A stretch of DNA of 64,000 nucleotides from Gyromitra esculenta (taxonomy: Eukaryota; Ascomycota; Pezizomycetes; Pezizales; Discinaceae): positions 1 through 64,000 of the forward strand of contig JBCAML010000006.1 in the NCBI GenBank assembly GCA_038503075.1. The letters are read 5' to 3'. A program made the translations under genes and the position numbers. The notes beneath the pieces were generated by a model. It made no database searches, had not been told where the DNA came from, and saw only the letters and a list, made by a program, of their open reading frames with translations. Positions 11,545 through 22,861 of this stretch are shown piece by piece (the first letter of the stretch is position 1; the number at the start of each line of letters is the position of its first letter).

Positions 11545-13321
11545 TATGGCGATACCCGTTCTATGGCCGGGGCCGGGGGAATGAAAAAAAGTATGTGGTA
11601 TTAGTACTGATCTGCAGAGTGCAAAGTGGGCATCGAGTCGCTCAAAACTGAGTTTAAAGCTACCGCTAGTGACGGATCAAGAGTCTATCTTATGCATATC
11701 CTTTCCCTGCGCAGAAACGTGTGGGGAAATCGAGGAATCCTACTGATCGATAGATTTTTCATTCTTTAAGCTTCAGGCGACCACAAGTACTACCATCCTA
11801 CCAATAGGGAGCGGGATCCATGCAAGTAAGCCTTTTCAAACTTGCCAGCCCCTACGTCCAACTGCCTCGAAATCGGACGAAGAGGGCCAAACACGTGGGA
11901 ACCAGGCTCAATTTGGGATCTTATTAATTTTCTCGGATCATGGCATCGTATTGATAGTCGTCGGAGGACACCCTTTGGGGGTAGATCGAGATATTTCTTG
12001 CGCAAGATGTCTGAAATACGCGATTTACCACCTCGCAATCTCTCTCGCTGGCCATTGAGATTTAGTACCGTTTCAGGTCGTGTAAAAGCTGGTCCAGCCT
12101 ACAAGAGATATCCGATATCCTATAGCTCAGACTCGCTTGAGCTTGCCTTTCCTTTTCTAATTGCACATGGCTATAATGTCGTGCTTTCGAGATCAAATAT
12201 TAAAGCATCAGGTCTCGCTCGTTCACAACAGCTCGGCTCTTTGGCTCGTGCTCCATTAGACAGAGCTTTGCTGGCCGGTACATAAAAGAGGCTAGGCCAT
12301 TTAAATTTCTCTTCGTCGGGCACATACCCATTTTGCTGTAAAGCTTTCAGGTGTTGAAGTGGAAAAAAAAAAATAGCGTGTAATCGAGATGCTAGGATGA
12401 GGCCTGCATTGCTTGTGCTGACAGGGCCTGGACCTGAAGTAAAGTTTAAATCGGTGTCAAGACCCATGGCGATGTTTCGGAGAGAGTAGAGCTGGTAGAG
12501 CGCGAGTGTCTGAGCGCGAGACTAATCTTCAGTTCGTGGATGAATTCTAGATCTCTTCTGGCTAGAGTGGGGGCTTGTATCGCACTAGGCAGCCGGGTTT
12601 GCGAAGTTTGGCGGTGACGTAATCGCCATCACTTTATTGCCCATACGGTATTAGACCAGAAGGTGGGTCGAATCCACAGAACGCCCAAAGGTTGTGCTCT
12701 ACTCCCGGGCTGGAATAGCTCCCCTGTGCGGCGTCCCAAAATAGGGTTTGCTGAGCACAAAACTTAAAAGCCACTGAAAAACAAGCTCCACCAACAGTCC
12801 CGTCGACACTAAAACTAGCAGTCTAAACTCTACTACGCGTAGTATTTGGTCTGAGCACCCTTGGCGAGTTATCTCACCCGCAGTAACTTGACTCTAAGCA
12901 GTGGTGGTTTTGGCGGGCTTACTCCCTGGCCTAATAGCGTAATAAATATCTTGAGCAGGGAGAGACGGCACCTTATACGCGGCCGGATCCTGTGTTTCCG
13001 CGTTCAAGAGATATTACCACGGCGACTTCAATGTTCTTTTTCCACTTTTCAATTTGGCTATGAGTTAACCATCCAACCCGTGTTATGCGCTGTGCCTTAG
13101 TTATATACCGAGTTCCGAGGCGAGTTTATTCCCTTGCATGCCTATTCCCCTGAGCACTCTATGGAGCCTGATGGTGAACGAACAGACAAATACGTGCTTG
13201 GGCCTCTTTGCGTCAATACGGCGGGCTATAGCCATGGACTTTTACGTCTCCATCGATCCTTCCCGGAGTGACTGCCGGGTCGCACCGCGCCGCTTAAAGT
13301 GCCTGCCACCAAATCAGAGGC
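11545..13321. other. Intergenic region, no supported gene
   Basis: Only short overlapping open frames on both strands (for example 11842-12285 plus), with no motif I recognise. Confidence 0.4.
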
Positions 13322-13448
13322 GGTACTTGTCTTCCAGGACAAGAACCCGGAAACAGGGGTGTGTGGCTTTAATGCCAATGGCATGGTTGCTTAGAATACA
13401 AAGCCACACGCCCTTGTTTCCAGGTTCGTTTCCTGAAAGACAAGTACC
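13322..13448. mobile_element. Fold-back element, copy 1
   Basis: Arms of about 50 bp pair around a loop of about 25 bp. The left arm starts GGTACTTGTCTTCCAGGA and runs to GTGTGTGGCTTT; the right arm is its complement, AAAGCCACACGC ... GACAAGTACC. Copy 2, inverted, lies at 14541-14672. No coding capacity; a MITE or hairpin element is likely. Confidence 0.8.
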
Positions 13449-13652
13449 ACGGGCGCTAGGGTAAATCTGTCACCGGGTGGCGGTGCGGGTAGGGGAAGAC
13501 GCCTTTCCTCCCAGCCCACAACTCCCCGAGAGACCTAGTAAAACTTTCTAATGACTTGGGGATACTATAGGCTAGTCATCGGCCTAAGGTAACTGGCAGG
13601 ATTGGGGGATTGAGAGGTGACTTAGTAACAGACCTACCCCTACCCCCATACA

Positions 13653-13928
13653 AGCTAAAAAAATCAAGTCTGGTTCTTCATTAAGCCTAACTAGGAATAT
13701 AGGTAGCAACGGGCGCAACCCACCAACCCAACCCATAATTATCATGTCAATCATTAAATAAGTGACACCCATTTCTAGGATGGAGGTTAAGGAGAGCAAA
13801 GGTAAGGAAGCTTCTCAACCTTTTGCTTATTATATTTCCTACCTTCATTGCCAATTTTAGCTTTAGGGGTTGGAGCTTGTTGCTATGTACTCAGGTTCAT
13901 TAAAGAACCAGACTTTATTTTTTTGGCT
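13653..13928. repeat. Inverted repeat with 168-bp spacer
   Basis: 13653-13710 and 13879-13928 are inverted copies sharing GAACCAGACTT.ATTTTTTT and GTTGCTA. About 50 bp per arm with a few mismatches. Possibly a deletion derivative of a TIR transposon. Confidence 0.6.
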
Positions 13929-13934
13929 GGTAGC

Positions 13935-15005
13935 ACAGTCGCGACTCAATATGCCGGAACTCACTACCCCGGATCCTTGCTATCACGTGCAAATTCTACC
14001 ACCATGGGTTTCCATCATCAAAATGAATTTTCTGGCCCGGATTTTTTGCTATCTCGTCCGTATGGGAGGTAGGAGATACTTGACTCCTACTACTATACAA
14101 ATAATATTTGCTGCCACAGATTTTCTTAGCTTGACAGCTAATACTTAGAGTACATCTATTGGGGGGGCACTAGTGTTTTCTATAGACTCAAAAATCCCTA
14201 ACCCTAAGATTTTATGGTGTTCTTAGCCTAGGAAAGCTATCGCCTACGGAATCCACTCGATACTTAGCATCTGGAATATCGAGTTGCAGCTGTATTCTAC
14301 CTAACAAACGTATGGGGTGAAGTTGTGACGTTCAGCCACGACGGTTGGACTTTCTACGCTTTCCTAGCCGCTCCAATCCCACACCTCCTCGCACGGCGAT
14401 TAGAGATCGGTGGCGCTGTGATACATAAAGTAAACCTTTTTTTGATCCACCTGAAACCTAGGCTTATCTTTCCGCATCCGCGCATCATGGATGCTGATAG
14501 ATACAACTCAAAAAAATAAAAATGAGAACTCTCGATCGCATTACCTGCCTTCCAGGAGAAGAATCCGGAAGTAGGGGGCGTGGCTTTGTATGCTACGGAG
14601 CCATGCCCGTTGCCTTTGGCATTAAATCCACATTCACCCTGTTTCTGGGTTCTTCTCCCAATAGACAGGTAATTCTAGAGATGTGTCTAAACGTTAACAG
14701 CCCCCACCTACATAGTGAGAAAGGCTTAGAAAATATCGCGAAAGCGAAGAATTAGGTAGAGTAACACAAGAGTAACACCGCGATTTTAAGCACTAAGAGC
14801 TAAGCTTCTTAAGGAAGCATATCCCGAACCAGGGAAGGCTATCGCTTTTATAGGGATTATTGTACGTACAACTATACCTTGCTATGTCGGATCCTTTGCT
14901 CTCTCGTACGGATGCTTCTAAAATTAATTCGCCATCCTAGATAACTTGCTATCTCGTACGAAATCCTACTGAGACATTGCATCCGACATATCGAGGTGCG
15001 ACTGT
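13935..15005. repeat. Three related terminal-repeat-like sequences
   Basis: ACAGTCGCGACTCAATATG at 13935 is matched in inverted orientation at 14270-14294 and 14981-15005 (GACATATCGAGGTGCGACTG). Such ends look like TIRs of a pogo/Tc1-type DNA element. They could bound a 360-bp or a 1070-bp element. No transposase is readable between them. Confidence 0.4.
14541..14672. mobile_element. Fold-back element, copy 2 (inverted)
   Basis: Same hairpin as 13322-13448, reversed: it runs from TTACCTGCCTTCCAGGAGA to TCTCCCAATAGACAGGTAA. The loop region also matches copy 1 when inverted (TTTAATGCCAAAGGCA versus TTTAATGCCAATGGCA). Confidence 0.75.
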
Positions 15006-17205
15006 AGCTTCGAATCGGTAATAAGCGTCTTACATAGAGCTGGGCTCAGCATGTCTTAGGTAACGAAAGTGGTGGTAAGAGTACAGCTTGTCTTATATGT
15101 CGCTCATGGTTACGCTTTTTACACACGTTCGAGAACAATACGCGAAGCCTTATTTCTTTTTTTTTTCGCATAAAAAATCTCATATCGTTGGAATAGGGCG
15201 TGTCTGATTGCTTTCTTAGCTTATGCCTATAGAGCAGTCTTTCCTTGAGCTCACTTCAATCCACAGATCATGCTGCAGAGCACTACAAGTTCAGACGAGC
15301 TCTGAAGAGTATTAGACTTCTATCGCTAATAAATTAATTCAAACCATTAGAATTCACGATATCTGAGTTGATTGTGAGTTTTCCCGGTTAGGCTCCCTGT
15401 ATTCCATGAGTTCTCGATCTCGTCAGCACCGATTCTCCACGTGCCCCCGCACTTCGAAGCGAGGTTGCAATCGCTACTCATTTACTCGACCTCGCTGAAT
15501 CCATTCCCATGTTTCTTGATCCAGTTGATTCTGGGTCGACATGACCCTGTCCCCTTCGTCAACAGGATCCCTTGCATGCATAAGCCTCGCCTGGCTGTAG
15601 TGGAATGGTTCGTACCCATCGACCTATCGTACATACCATAGAAGCTCGTCCTTTCTATCACTCGCAGCAGTAAGATTCTTATTGCACGCGCGTGCCCCAT
15701 TAGCTAGCAGCATGATCATGGATGCGAAGGGATGGGCTGATCCCTCCAATCAATGTCTGTGCACTGTGTCCTCACAAAGATTTATCAGCGTTTTGTCAAA
15801 GGTGAAGAAATAGTTGACTACTAGACTTATTTGGAAAACATGTCGTACAGCTAAGAAATAATAGATACCCAAAATTCCCGTCGACTTACATATTTGGCGC
15901 CTGGACAGATAAAAATCTTGCAGTTGTAATTTGGGGATGAGCGGCACCTGCTACTGGAACTCGCGTTCATACCGTAATTATGTATACACTGGGAAATTTT
16001 TGACGAGAATTTGGTGCAGCATCTAGCGTGGAGCGAATATAAGGGTTTATTATACCATGCTCTATGCCGTGGCGAGATTGTGCAATGGCGAGAACTAACC
16101 AAATAAAGATGGGGTGATGAGTGTTGGATTAACTAGGGAAATCTCGTTTTTGCTTCATATTAAAAGTCTTTGATGGTTGGTGGTTAGCTGGAACCATAAC
16201 CCCACCACACACCCCCGACGCTATTCAGTTAGTCCTCGCTATCGCACAGAGCCTGGTAACTCTTCCCTTGCACGTTCAGGGACAGGGTGTCGGGTACCGG
16301 GTATCGGCAGCTGGCTACGGGAAAGGCGTGGAATGGACTGTTATTAAAACTCTTTTACATACTTGGAATCGTAGCTAGGCACTTTGCTTGTACAGTTGTG
16401 TCCAACAAGTCCTTGCGGTTTTTGAAGAACCACAACACGACAAATGATGTCAGGCCACTCCTCTAAAATAAAATAAAAAACACACCCTTGCTTTGAGGGC
16501 GCAATAGAGAAGATAGCCCTGTCATGCTGTTGGGTTTTTATTGCTTCACAAGAAGAGAAGGCTGCAATAGCTAGTTTTTTAGTTGAATTTCATGTTATTG
16601 GACGCAACCGTGGTAAGATAGTTGATCTTCGTTATTCACTACCAGTTTCCACGTTTCAAAGGCACCGATATTTTGCCGACGAATAAACCGCAGGCCCAGT
16701 GCAATTTCATGATCCCAGTAATGCACCACATCTCCACTCTACACCTCGCCATATACTGAGATCGTTTTGAGGCTGCAAAGAGCCTGCTTTTTCACAAATT
16801 CAGGTAGTCTTGATAGGAATAGCATAAGTATGCCAGCATATTAATATTACTATCGAGGCTCGGCTGCATCCGATTTCCAGACTCGCCCAGCTCAAATACC
16901 CCAGGATCCCCACTACGCCACAGCCCCTAATCAACATTGCAATGTGGGAAGCCTGTCGACAGGGCACAGAGAGTAGTAATCGCACTTGAATGGGCGGTGC
17001 CTGCGGGTAGTTCGGATCCGAAAGGTGGAGCAAATCTGCTAGCGAACACGCAACAAACGCCAGCAGTAGGCGAGATCTAGCGCGGAGTGAATCAGGGTCT
17101 TGGTGGGTTCAGTCGCCTAAGGGGACAGTATATCTTTGTTGCGAATTCCAAGTTTTTTTGAAGCTTGCTACAGCTCTATACCCGTCTTTCGCTATACTCC
17201 CGAAG
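15006..17205. other. Intergenic region, no supported gene
   Basis: Mixed composition with many short frames on both strands and no recognisable domain. The last 100 bases form the promoter of the flavoprotein gene (GTATATCTTTG at about 17127). Confidence 0.4.
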
Positions 17206-19437
17206 ATGATTCTGCCAGTGTCTGCCCTTGCGTTGCTTGCTGCAGTTGTACCTGTTATTACGGCACAGGACACAAGCACACAACCAACTCCTTCAACGGA
17301 GGTTTTCGAAGCGGAAAAGACTGTTCTGTCAGACCCAGATGTTACCGCTTACCCGGAACTTCAATTTGGTCCATCCCCGACTGATCTCGATGTCGAAGAA
17401 CGGGATATAGCGAGACGTGCTCAGCACACTTGTAAAGTACAGCCTGAAGACAAATCATGGCCTTCAAACATACTGTGGAATGTGCTAGGTATCTTTGTAG
17501 ATGATCTCGAGAAGCCCCTTCCTCTTGCAGCACCGTGCTACCAGGGCCCGAACTACAATGCGACCGCATGTGCATACATTGTCGCCAATTGGGGTGATTC
17601 GGATTTGCAGTAGGTTATCCTTTTTGGAATTTAGACCAGCAATTGATATCCTAACTGACATACCGCCGATCAGTGATGATCACCCGTCCTCAGTCATGTC
17701 GCCTCTCTTCACTGGGTTATCTTGTTTACCCACGAGTGATCCCACCTTTGGAAATTGCACTCAAGGAACTTATCCTATCTATGTTATCAGTGCGAAGACC
17801 GTATGGGATGTCCAGGCTGCCGTGAATTTCGCCAGAAATCTCAACCTCCGATTGGTGATAAAGAATACTGGCCATGACTTCGCGGGCAAAGCTACCGGAA
17901 GAGGAGCATTGAGTATTCGTACTCACTTGTTCGATGATATCCTTTTCATTGAGAATTATACCACTAGCACCTACTCTGGCCCAGTGTTTAAGGTCGGTTC
18001 TGGTGTTCAGGGACGTGATTTGTACAAAGTGGCCCAACAGTATGGATATGCCGTTGTTGGTGGCGAGGGAATGGTAAGCTATTCGATATCTCAGCTAGCT
18101 GTCTTAGAATCACTCTGACTCGATGAACTGTAGACTGTCGGTTATGCTGGTGGCTATATTCAGGGAGGAGGCCATTCTCCCCTCGGAAGTAAGTTTGGGA
18201 TGGGCGCCGACAATGTCGTTTCTATTGAAGTGGTCATTGCAAACGGAAGATTTGTTACTGCGAGTGCAGATGTCTACTCTGATTTGTTCTGGGCTCTACT
18301 CGGAGGTGGTGGAAGTAAGTATCCAAAATCCTTAGTGCCATCGAGATCAACTCTACCGTCTATATTTGAGAGAAGCAACTAACAACGATTACAGGCACTT
18401 TTGGTGTTGTCGTCTCTATCACCGTAAAGGCACACAAGGATCTTCCGGTCACTATCTCTCAATTCACTTTCAATGCCAGTGATAGTGATCTTACTCGGGC
18501 GGCTTCTGGTGACATGGAGCGCAAGGATTTCTGGGAGGTTGTCAAGACCTACTTGAATCTCTTTCCCGCCCATGCAGATCAAGGAATATACAGCTACTTC
18601 AACATCCGTGCATCGGCTGACGGGAAGATTGCGTTTAACATGGTTCCATACTTTGCCCCTGAGAAAACTGTCGCTGAAGTCAATGCTCTCTTGGCTCCTG
18701 TTGTGGAGAAAGCGGAGGAACTCGGAATCACTCTCAACCCCAACACCACTGCTTTCAACACCTACTACGACGCATGGTCTAATGGATTCCCGAAGGAGGT
18801 CATTGGGCTCTGGTACAGTCAGATTGGATCCCGTCTCTTCCCTCGTTCGAACTTTGAGGATGAAACTAAGTTCGATGCTACCTGGACCGCGATCAAGAAC
18901 CAGGTTAACAACAACTCCTACGTAATTGGGTTCAACATTGCTCCTACGCTCGCCGCGGGTGGAAACCCCAATAACTCTGTTAACCCGGCATGGAGGAATA
19001 CTGTCATGCATGCCATTACTGGTGCTAGATGGAACGCTACCATCAGAGATTTGGACTACATCAACACTATCAGGGCTGATTTCACCAACAATCGCATGCA
19101 GAAGTGGAGAGACGTATCTCCTGGTGCTGGTTGCTATCTTGGTGAGGTAATTTTCGCGTCTTCTTTTATTAACTTTTGTTTTTCATGATTAACTAACTGC
19201 TTCACTAGACCGATATAAATGAACCAAACCGCCAACAGGCTTTCTGGGGAACAAATTACGATCGCCTTTACTCCCTCAAACAGAAATACGACCCTACTGG
19301 TGTCTTTTTCGCCGAAACGGTCAGTAAAGTTCTTCCCGAAAGTTCTATGTTATAGCTCTCTAACTTCTCTGCAGTCTGTTGGTAGCGAGGACTGGACCAC
19401 AGGCGCCGACCGTCTCGGACGTCTTTGCCCCGTTTAA
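17206..19437 (+). CDS. Secreted FAD-linked oxidoreductase, BBE type
   Basis: Six exons: 17206-17609, 17674-18073, 18134-18314, 18395-19146, 19209-19319, 19375-19437. All introns are GT-AG, 60-80 bp, and every junction keeps frame, giving 636 residues. The start at 17206 gives a clean signal peptide ([20 protein letters not shown]); an in-frame ATG at 17158 would add 16 residues. A VAO-type FAD domain follows: KNTGHDF with the likely flavin-linking His202, then [33 protein letters not shown] and [13 protein letters not shown]. The C-terminal BBE motif is [18 protein letters not shown] (about 591-608). Family members oxidise sugars or alkaloid-like substrates using O2. The cysteine that makes the second flavin link in bicovalent members seems absent (TVG is preceded by EGM). 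Substrate unknown. Confidence 0.92.
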
Positions 19438-20022
19438 ACATAACTAGCAGATATTAATCGTGTCGGAATACTTTTTTTTTTCATAGCGTATTTCTTGCTT
19501 TTACCGCCTACTCATTCATCCGTGGCCATTCAATTGAGTTCGAATTGAATACGCCATATTGTAATTTTATCTGTATTATATATGAATCAGTAATTAACAA
19601 GATCAAGCCTACAAGTGAAGAGCATCACGTAATTTTTGATGGTGGAGTGGTTGTAACCTTGCGTCTCGCTATCCTATGCTCTATATTCACTTGCTTATCT
19701 ATATGCTCCCGGATCCGAGCTTTATAGCGAGGACGCTCCGCTCATAAATATCTAAGACCTGCACAGCTCTTGATATGGGTAGATCTACGAGCCGTCTCAG
19801 GAGTAAAGCTGCATGTAGTCTCGCATCCTGACCCCTCAAATATTAGGGCGCGATGTAAAAATTTCCAACAGGGTTTTTTGAGGCGATTATAATCAATCAG
19901 AGTTGTCATTCCGTTCCATTTGTGTAGATATTTATAAATGTTATGTACTACATATCTTTATATAGGTATATAGGAAATATGTTGGGGAGGAGAAGTATGA
20001 TAGGGAAATAGTAGAGTGAATA
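19438..20022. other. 3' flank of the flavoprotein gene, no gene seen
   Basis: AT-rich with a T run at 19472 and ATATA-rich sequence near 19950. Nothing recognisable. Confidence 0.4.
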
Positions 20023-20181
20023 TGGAAGGTGAAGAAGGTAAAAGTGACGGAGTATGATAAGTTGGCATGGGAGGTTATCAATAAAGATAACAGGCGGGAG
20101 AGCGTAGCTATAGGGAGAACATGGATCAAATTGAAAGAGAGAGCACTAAGAGAGGATTGGGAAAATTATGAGTATTACTAG
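20023..20181 (+). pseudogene. Unidentified coding remnant
   Basis: A 53-codon open stretch ending at TAG 20179-20181 reads like real protein (TEYDKLAWEVINKDNRRES, then WIKLKERALREDWE), charged and amphipathic. It continues upstream across a TGA in the same frame. It abuts the Tc1 transposase remnant but lies on the other strand. I do not recognise the family; possibly another transposon's tail. Confidence 0.25.
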
Positions 20182-20289
20182 GCTTATCTCCCTGTGTAGA
20201 GAGGCAGGACGCTTATTATTGCGGAAATGCGGTTGTTTTGTGATAGCTGTAAAGTATATGTGTCTTTGTGGTGGGTCTTGTGTTTTGTA

Positions 20290-20460
20290 TTTTAAGGGTA
20301 TCGTGATCCTTGGGGTTGCATTAAAGTACCTTTGTTTCTTCCCCAGAAACAGCCCCAGACAGAAAGAGAAACACCTTTATTCTTTGGTCGTGGATTGATG
20401 CAGTCTTTTGTCCATTTTTCCCACCATTGCCGAAACATTCAAACTGTTCTTGGATCTTGT
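20290..20460 (-). pseudogene. Tc1/mariner transposase, third fragment
   Basis: Reads in minus orientation from the LTR junction: DPRTV, TGA where Trp is expected, MFRQWWEKWTKDCINPRP, then KGVSLSVWGCFWGRNKGTL. The last block is the classic Tc1-family strand around the second catalytic region. The bases CTTGT at 20456-20460 are the target duplication of the LTR inserted at 20461. Decay follows; the C-terminal third is gone. Confidence 0.75.
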
Positions 20461-20935
20461 TTTCATGGATCGGAACGAAGTAGTGGGGCAGAAGCACGCT
20501 TGGCGGTTGTGACAGATTTCAGGTGTTAGTATAATGTCTTTGTGTTTCGGTTTCACGGATTAGGATAAGAGATGGTTCAGGGATAATGTGTGGATTGCAA
20601 CGGGTTTTTGTTAAAAAAGAATGTTTTTGTTGTTTGGGCATTTTTGGCTATGGATTTTGAGTATGGAATGCGGGGTATTTAAGAAAGGGATTTGGGTGTT
20701 CGTTGTTCTTCTTCTTTTTCTTTCCTTAAACAACGTTCGTTTACCTTCTGCTGTATCATTCAAAATACTATTCGATTCTACCTCAGAATCCTCGCTGTTG
20801 CTGTCATAATTACATTGCACTTAACTTGTTTGAGTTAGACCCCACGTAGGACCTGTAGAAATACCGCACTCCTCGAACGTGTTGGAACTCCGTTTAGTAG
20901 CACCGCTCACCTTTAGGGATACTAAAGGGCTTAAC
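20461..20935 (+). mobile_element. Gypsy solo LTR L1, left part
   Basis: Starts TTTCATGGATCGG and contains the promoter block GGGGTATTTAAG and TTAAACAACGTTCG, ending GGGCTTAAC. Its last 19 bases resume at 22222-22240 (ending CATGAGA) after other LTRs. Flanks CTTGT (20456) and CTCGT (22241) look like a target duplication in the Tc1 transposase. Confidence 0.8.
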
Positions 20936-21126
20936 TTTCATGGATGAGTGTTTCGTTGGCTAGTCAGGTACATAGGTACCTGGTTGTTTTACTTCGTTGT
21001 TATTCTTTATGTTTCTTTGGGTTTTCGGTTATTGTGAGTCAGGGATTTGTCATCGAAAGGATGGATTGTGGATATATAAGTGAAGGGCTTTCACTCTTTG
21101 TATCTTTTCCTTTTCTTCTCTTTAAG

Positions 21127-21543
21127 TTTCGCGGATAGAGTCGAGTAATGGGTTAGGATGATTGTGGATGGTTGCGAAGGACTTTCTTTGGATATAATGG
21201 CTTTGTTGTTCGGTTAAGTTTCGGCTGTTGTCAGGTTGTTATTGGTGTTACAGGAAAGTGGGGTATTTAAGGAAGGATTCTGGTCGCTCTTGTTTCTCTT
21301 TCTCTCCTCTTCTTAAGCAACGTTCTCGTTTCACTTCTACTGTATCTGTTATAATTCCACTTCGATTCTGCCTTAGAATCCACGCTGCCGCTGTGAAAAC
21401 ATTGCCGATACTTCGCCTTGGAGTATACACTTCGTAGGACCTGTAGACCTTACCGCACTCCTCGAACGTATTGGTTTCTCGCTTAAGTAGCACTGCTCAC
21501 CTTCAGGGATACTGAAGGGCTTAACGGGAAGCCATCCGTGAGA
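21127..21543 (+). mobile_element. Gypsy solo LTR L3
   Basis: TTTCGCGGATAGAG ... CCATCCGTGAGA, with GGGGTATTTAAGG and TTAAGCAACGTTCTCG inside. It interrupts L2; the flanks TTAAG and TTACG are similar but not identical. Confidence 0.7.
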
Positions 21544-21566
21544 TTACGTCTTCTATTGTCACTCTA

Positions 21567-21975
21567 TTTCGTGGATTGATTCAAGGTAATGAGGCGTGGT
21601 TCGGTTGCTGGTTTTATCGTGGTTTGGATGGTGGTACAATCCCTTTGTTGTTCGGTTATTTTCGGTTATAAGTTTTGTTAAGGAAAATGGGGTATTTAAG
21701 CGATGGATTTCGGTCGTTCTTGTTCTTCTCTTCTTCTTTTCTTAAGCAACGTTCTCGTTTACCTTCTCCTGTAAATTGTCAGAATACTACATCGGTTCTA
21801 CCTCAGAACTCTCACTGTCGCCGTTTACTCCACTGCACTTATCTCGCCTTGAGATTGACCCCTCGTAGAACTTGTAGAAAACACTGCACTCTTTGAACGT
21901 GTTATCTCCTCGCTTAAGTAGCACTGCTCACCTTCAGGGATACTGAAGGGCTTAACGAGGAACATAACCTTGAGA
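21567..21975 (+). mobile_element. Gypsy solo LTR L4
   Basis: TTTCGTGGATTGATTC ... CATAACCTTGAGA, 409 bp, inserted in L2 with an exact duplication CTCTA at 21562-21566 and 21976-21980. Contains GGGGTATTTAAGCG and TTAAGCAACGTTCTCG. Confidence 0.8.
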
Positions 21976-22240
21976 CTCTACTTGTATCCTACAATACAAG
22001 CCAGGATTCTCACATAATCCTTCGTCCTCTTCATGATACTTCTCTTTTATCACGACCACTACACCAATGTAGTTTCGCTGTCGAAGTCATCTTAACTTCC
22101 TTTGATCGTAGAACCTGTGGAATCGTTGCCTAAACTCCTGTTGCTAGTTCTCGTTCAAGTAGCACTGCTCACCTTTGGGGATACCAAAAGGCTTGACGAG
22201 ATCTCGCTCCTTGAGATTAACGGAGGACTGAATCATGAGA

Positions 22241-22416
22241 CTCGTCCTTTCTCTACCATGCACTCGTCACTCCAAATCACACCTTCCCAATCCTCAATTG
22301 TTCAATCTTTATGTGCAAGAGCCCAAGCAAGTCTTTCTTTAACATCCTCATCTGTTAAAAGAGGTCGTTCAGCTGCTCTCCATTTTTGAAGGCCATTTTC
22401 ACGTAGTATACGCTTG
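22241..22416 (-). pseudogene. Tc1/mariner transposase, second fragment
   Basis: Minus strand reads KRILRENGLQKWRAAERPLL, TDEDVKERLAWALAHKD, then TGA where Trp is expected, TIEDWEGVIWSDECMVEKGR. WSDE holds the first catalytic aspartate region of Tc1-type transposases. It continues the first fragment at 34847-35174 and is followed by the third at 20460. Stops at Trp codons mark it as dead. Confidence 0.8.
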
Positions 22417-22467
22417 TCTCACGGTTCAGTCCCTCAATAAGCCCTTTAGTATCCCTGAAGGTGAGGC

Positions 22468-22850
22468 TCTCAAGGGCGAGGTTTTCCTTCAAGCTCTCAG
22501 GTATCCCCCGAGATAAGCGATCTTGAAGAGAAAACTAGCGACGAGAGTGTTCTGGATTCCACGAGAGTCTACGAGTTCAAGTATAGAGGACTTGAGAACG
22601 GCGACAGCGAAGGTCATGAGGTATAACCGGTTTGTATTGTAAAATACAAGAGTGTACGATAGAAGACGTTCTTAAAGAAAGAAGAAGGAAAAGTACAACA
22701 AGAGGGGGAATCGCCGACATATCATCGTTCGCTCGTTCGATGACAAAGACCACTCATTCTGTGAAACCCAAAGCATAGGGAACAACAACGTAACACAATT
22801 ACCTCGCACCCTTATAGCCAACGAACCAACGAAAACAGTCATCCATGAAA
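22468..22850 (-). repeat. Element A 3' LTR
   Basis: 383 bp. In element orientation it starts TTTCATGGATGAC and ends CCTTGAGA. Matches 33661-34068 over its length but lacks several short blocks (for example AGTGCTA near 22520). Confidence 0.85.
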
Positions 22851-22861
22851 GTACCCCCCCC

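Larger units (their letters stand above)
20936..22216 (+). mobile_element. Gypsy solo LTR L2, split by two later LTRs
   Basis: LTR pieces 20936-21126, about 21544-21566 and 21976-22216 join into one LTR closely resembling that of element A (TTTCATGGATGAGTGTTT at the start, TTGTATCCTACAATACAAG inside). It sits in L1 with an exact 5-bp duplication, TTAAC at 20931-20935 and 22217-22221. Confidence 0.75.

Noticed and set aside
12655..12690. tRNA-like T arm (GGTGGGTCGAATCCAC)
   Set aside because: No acceptor, D or anticodon arms can be paired around it.
19941..20129. Minus-strand 62-codon frame
   Set aside because: Low-complexity Ser/Phe/Thr shadow of AT-rich sequence; the plus strand reads better here.
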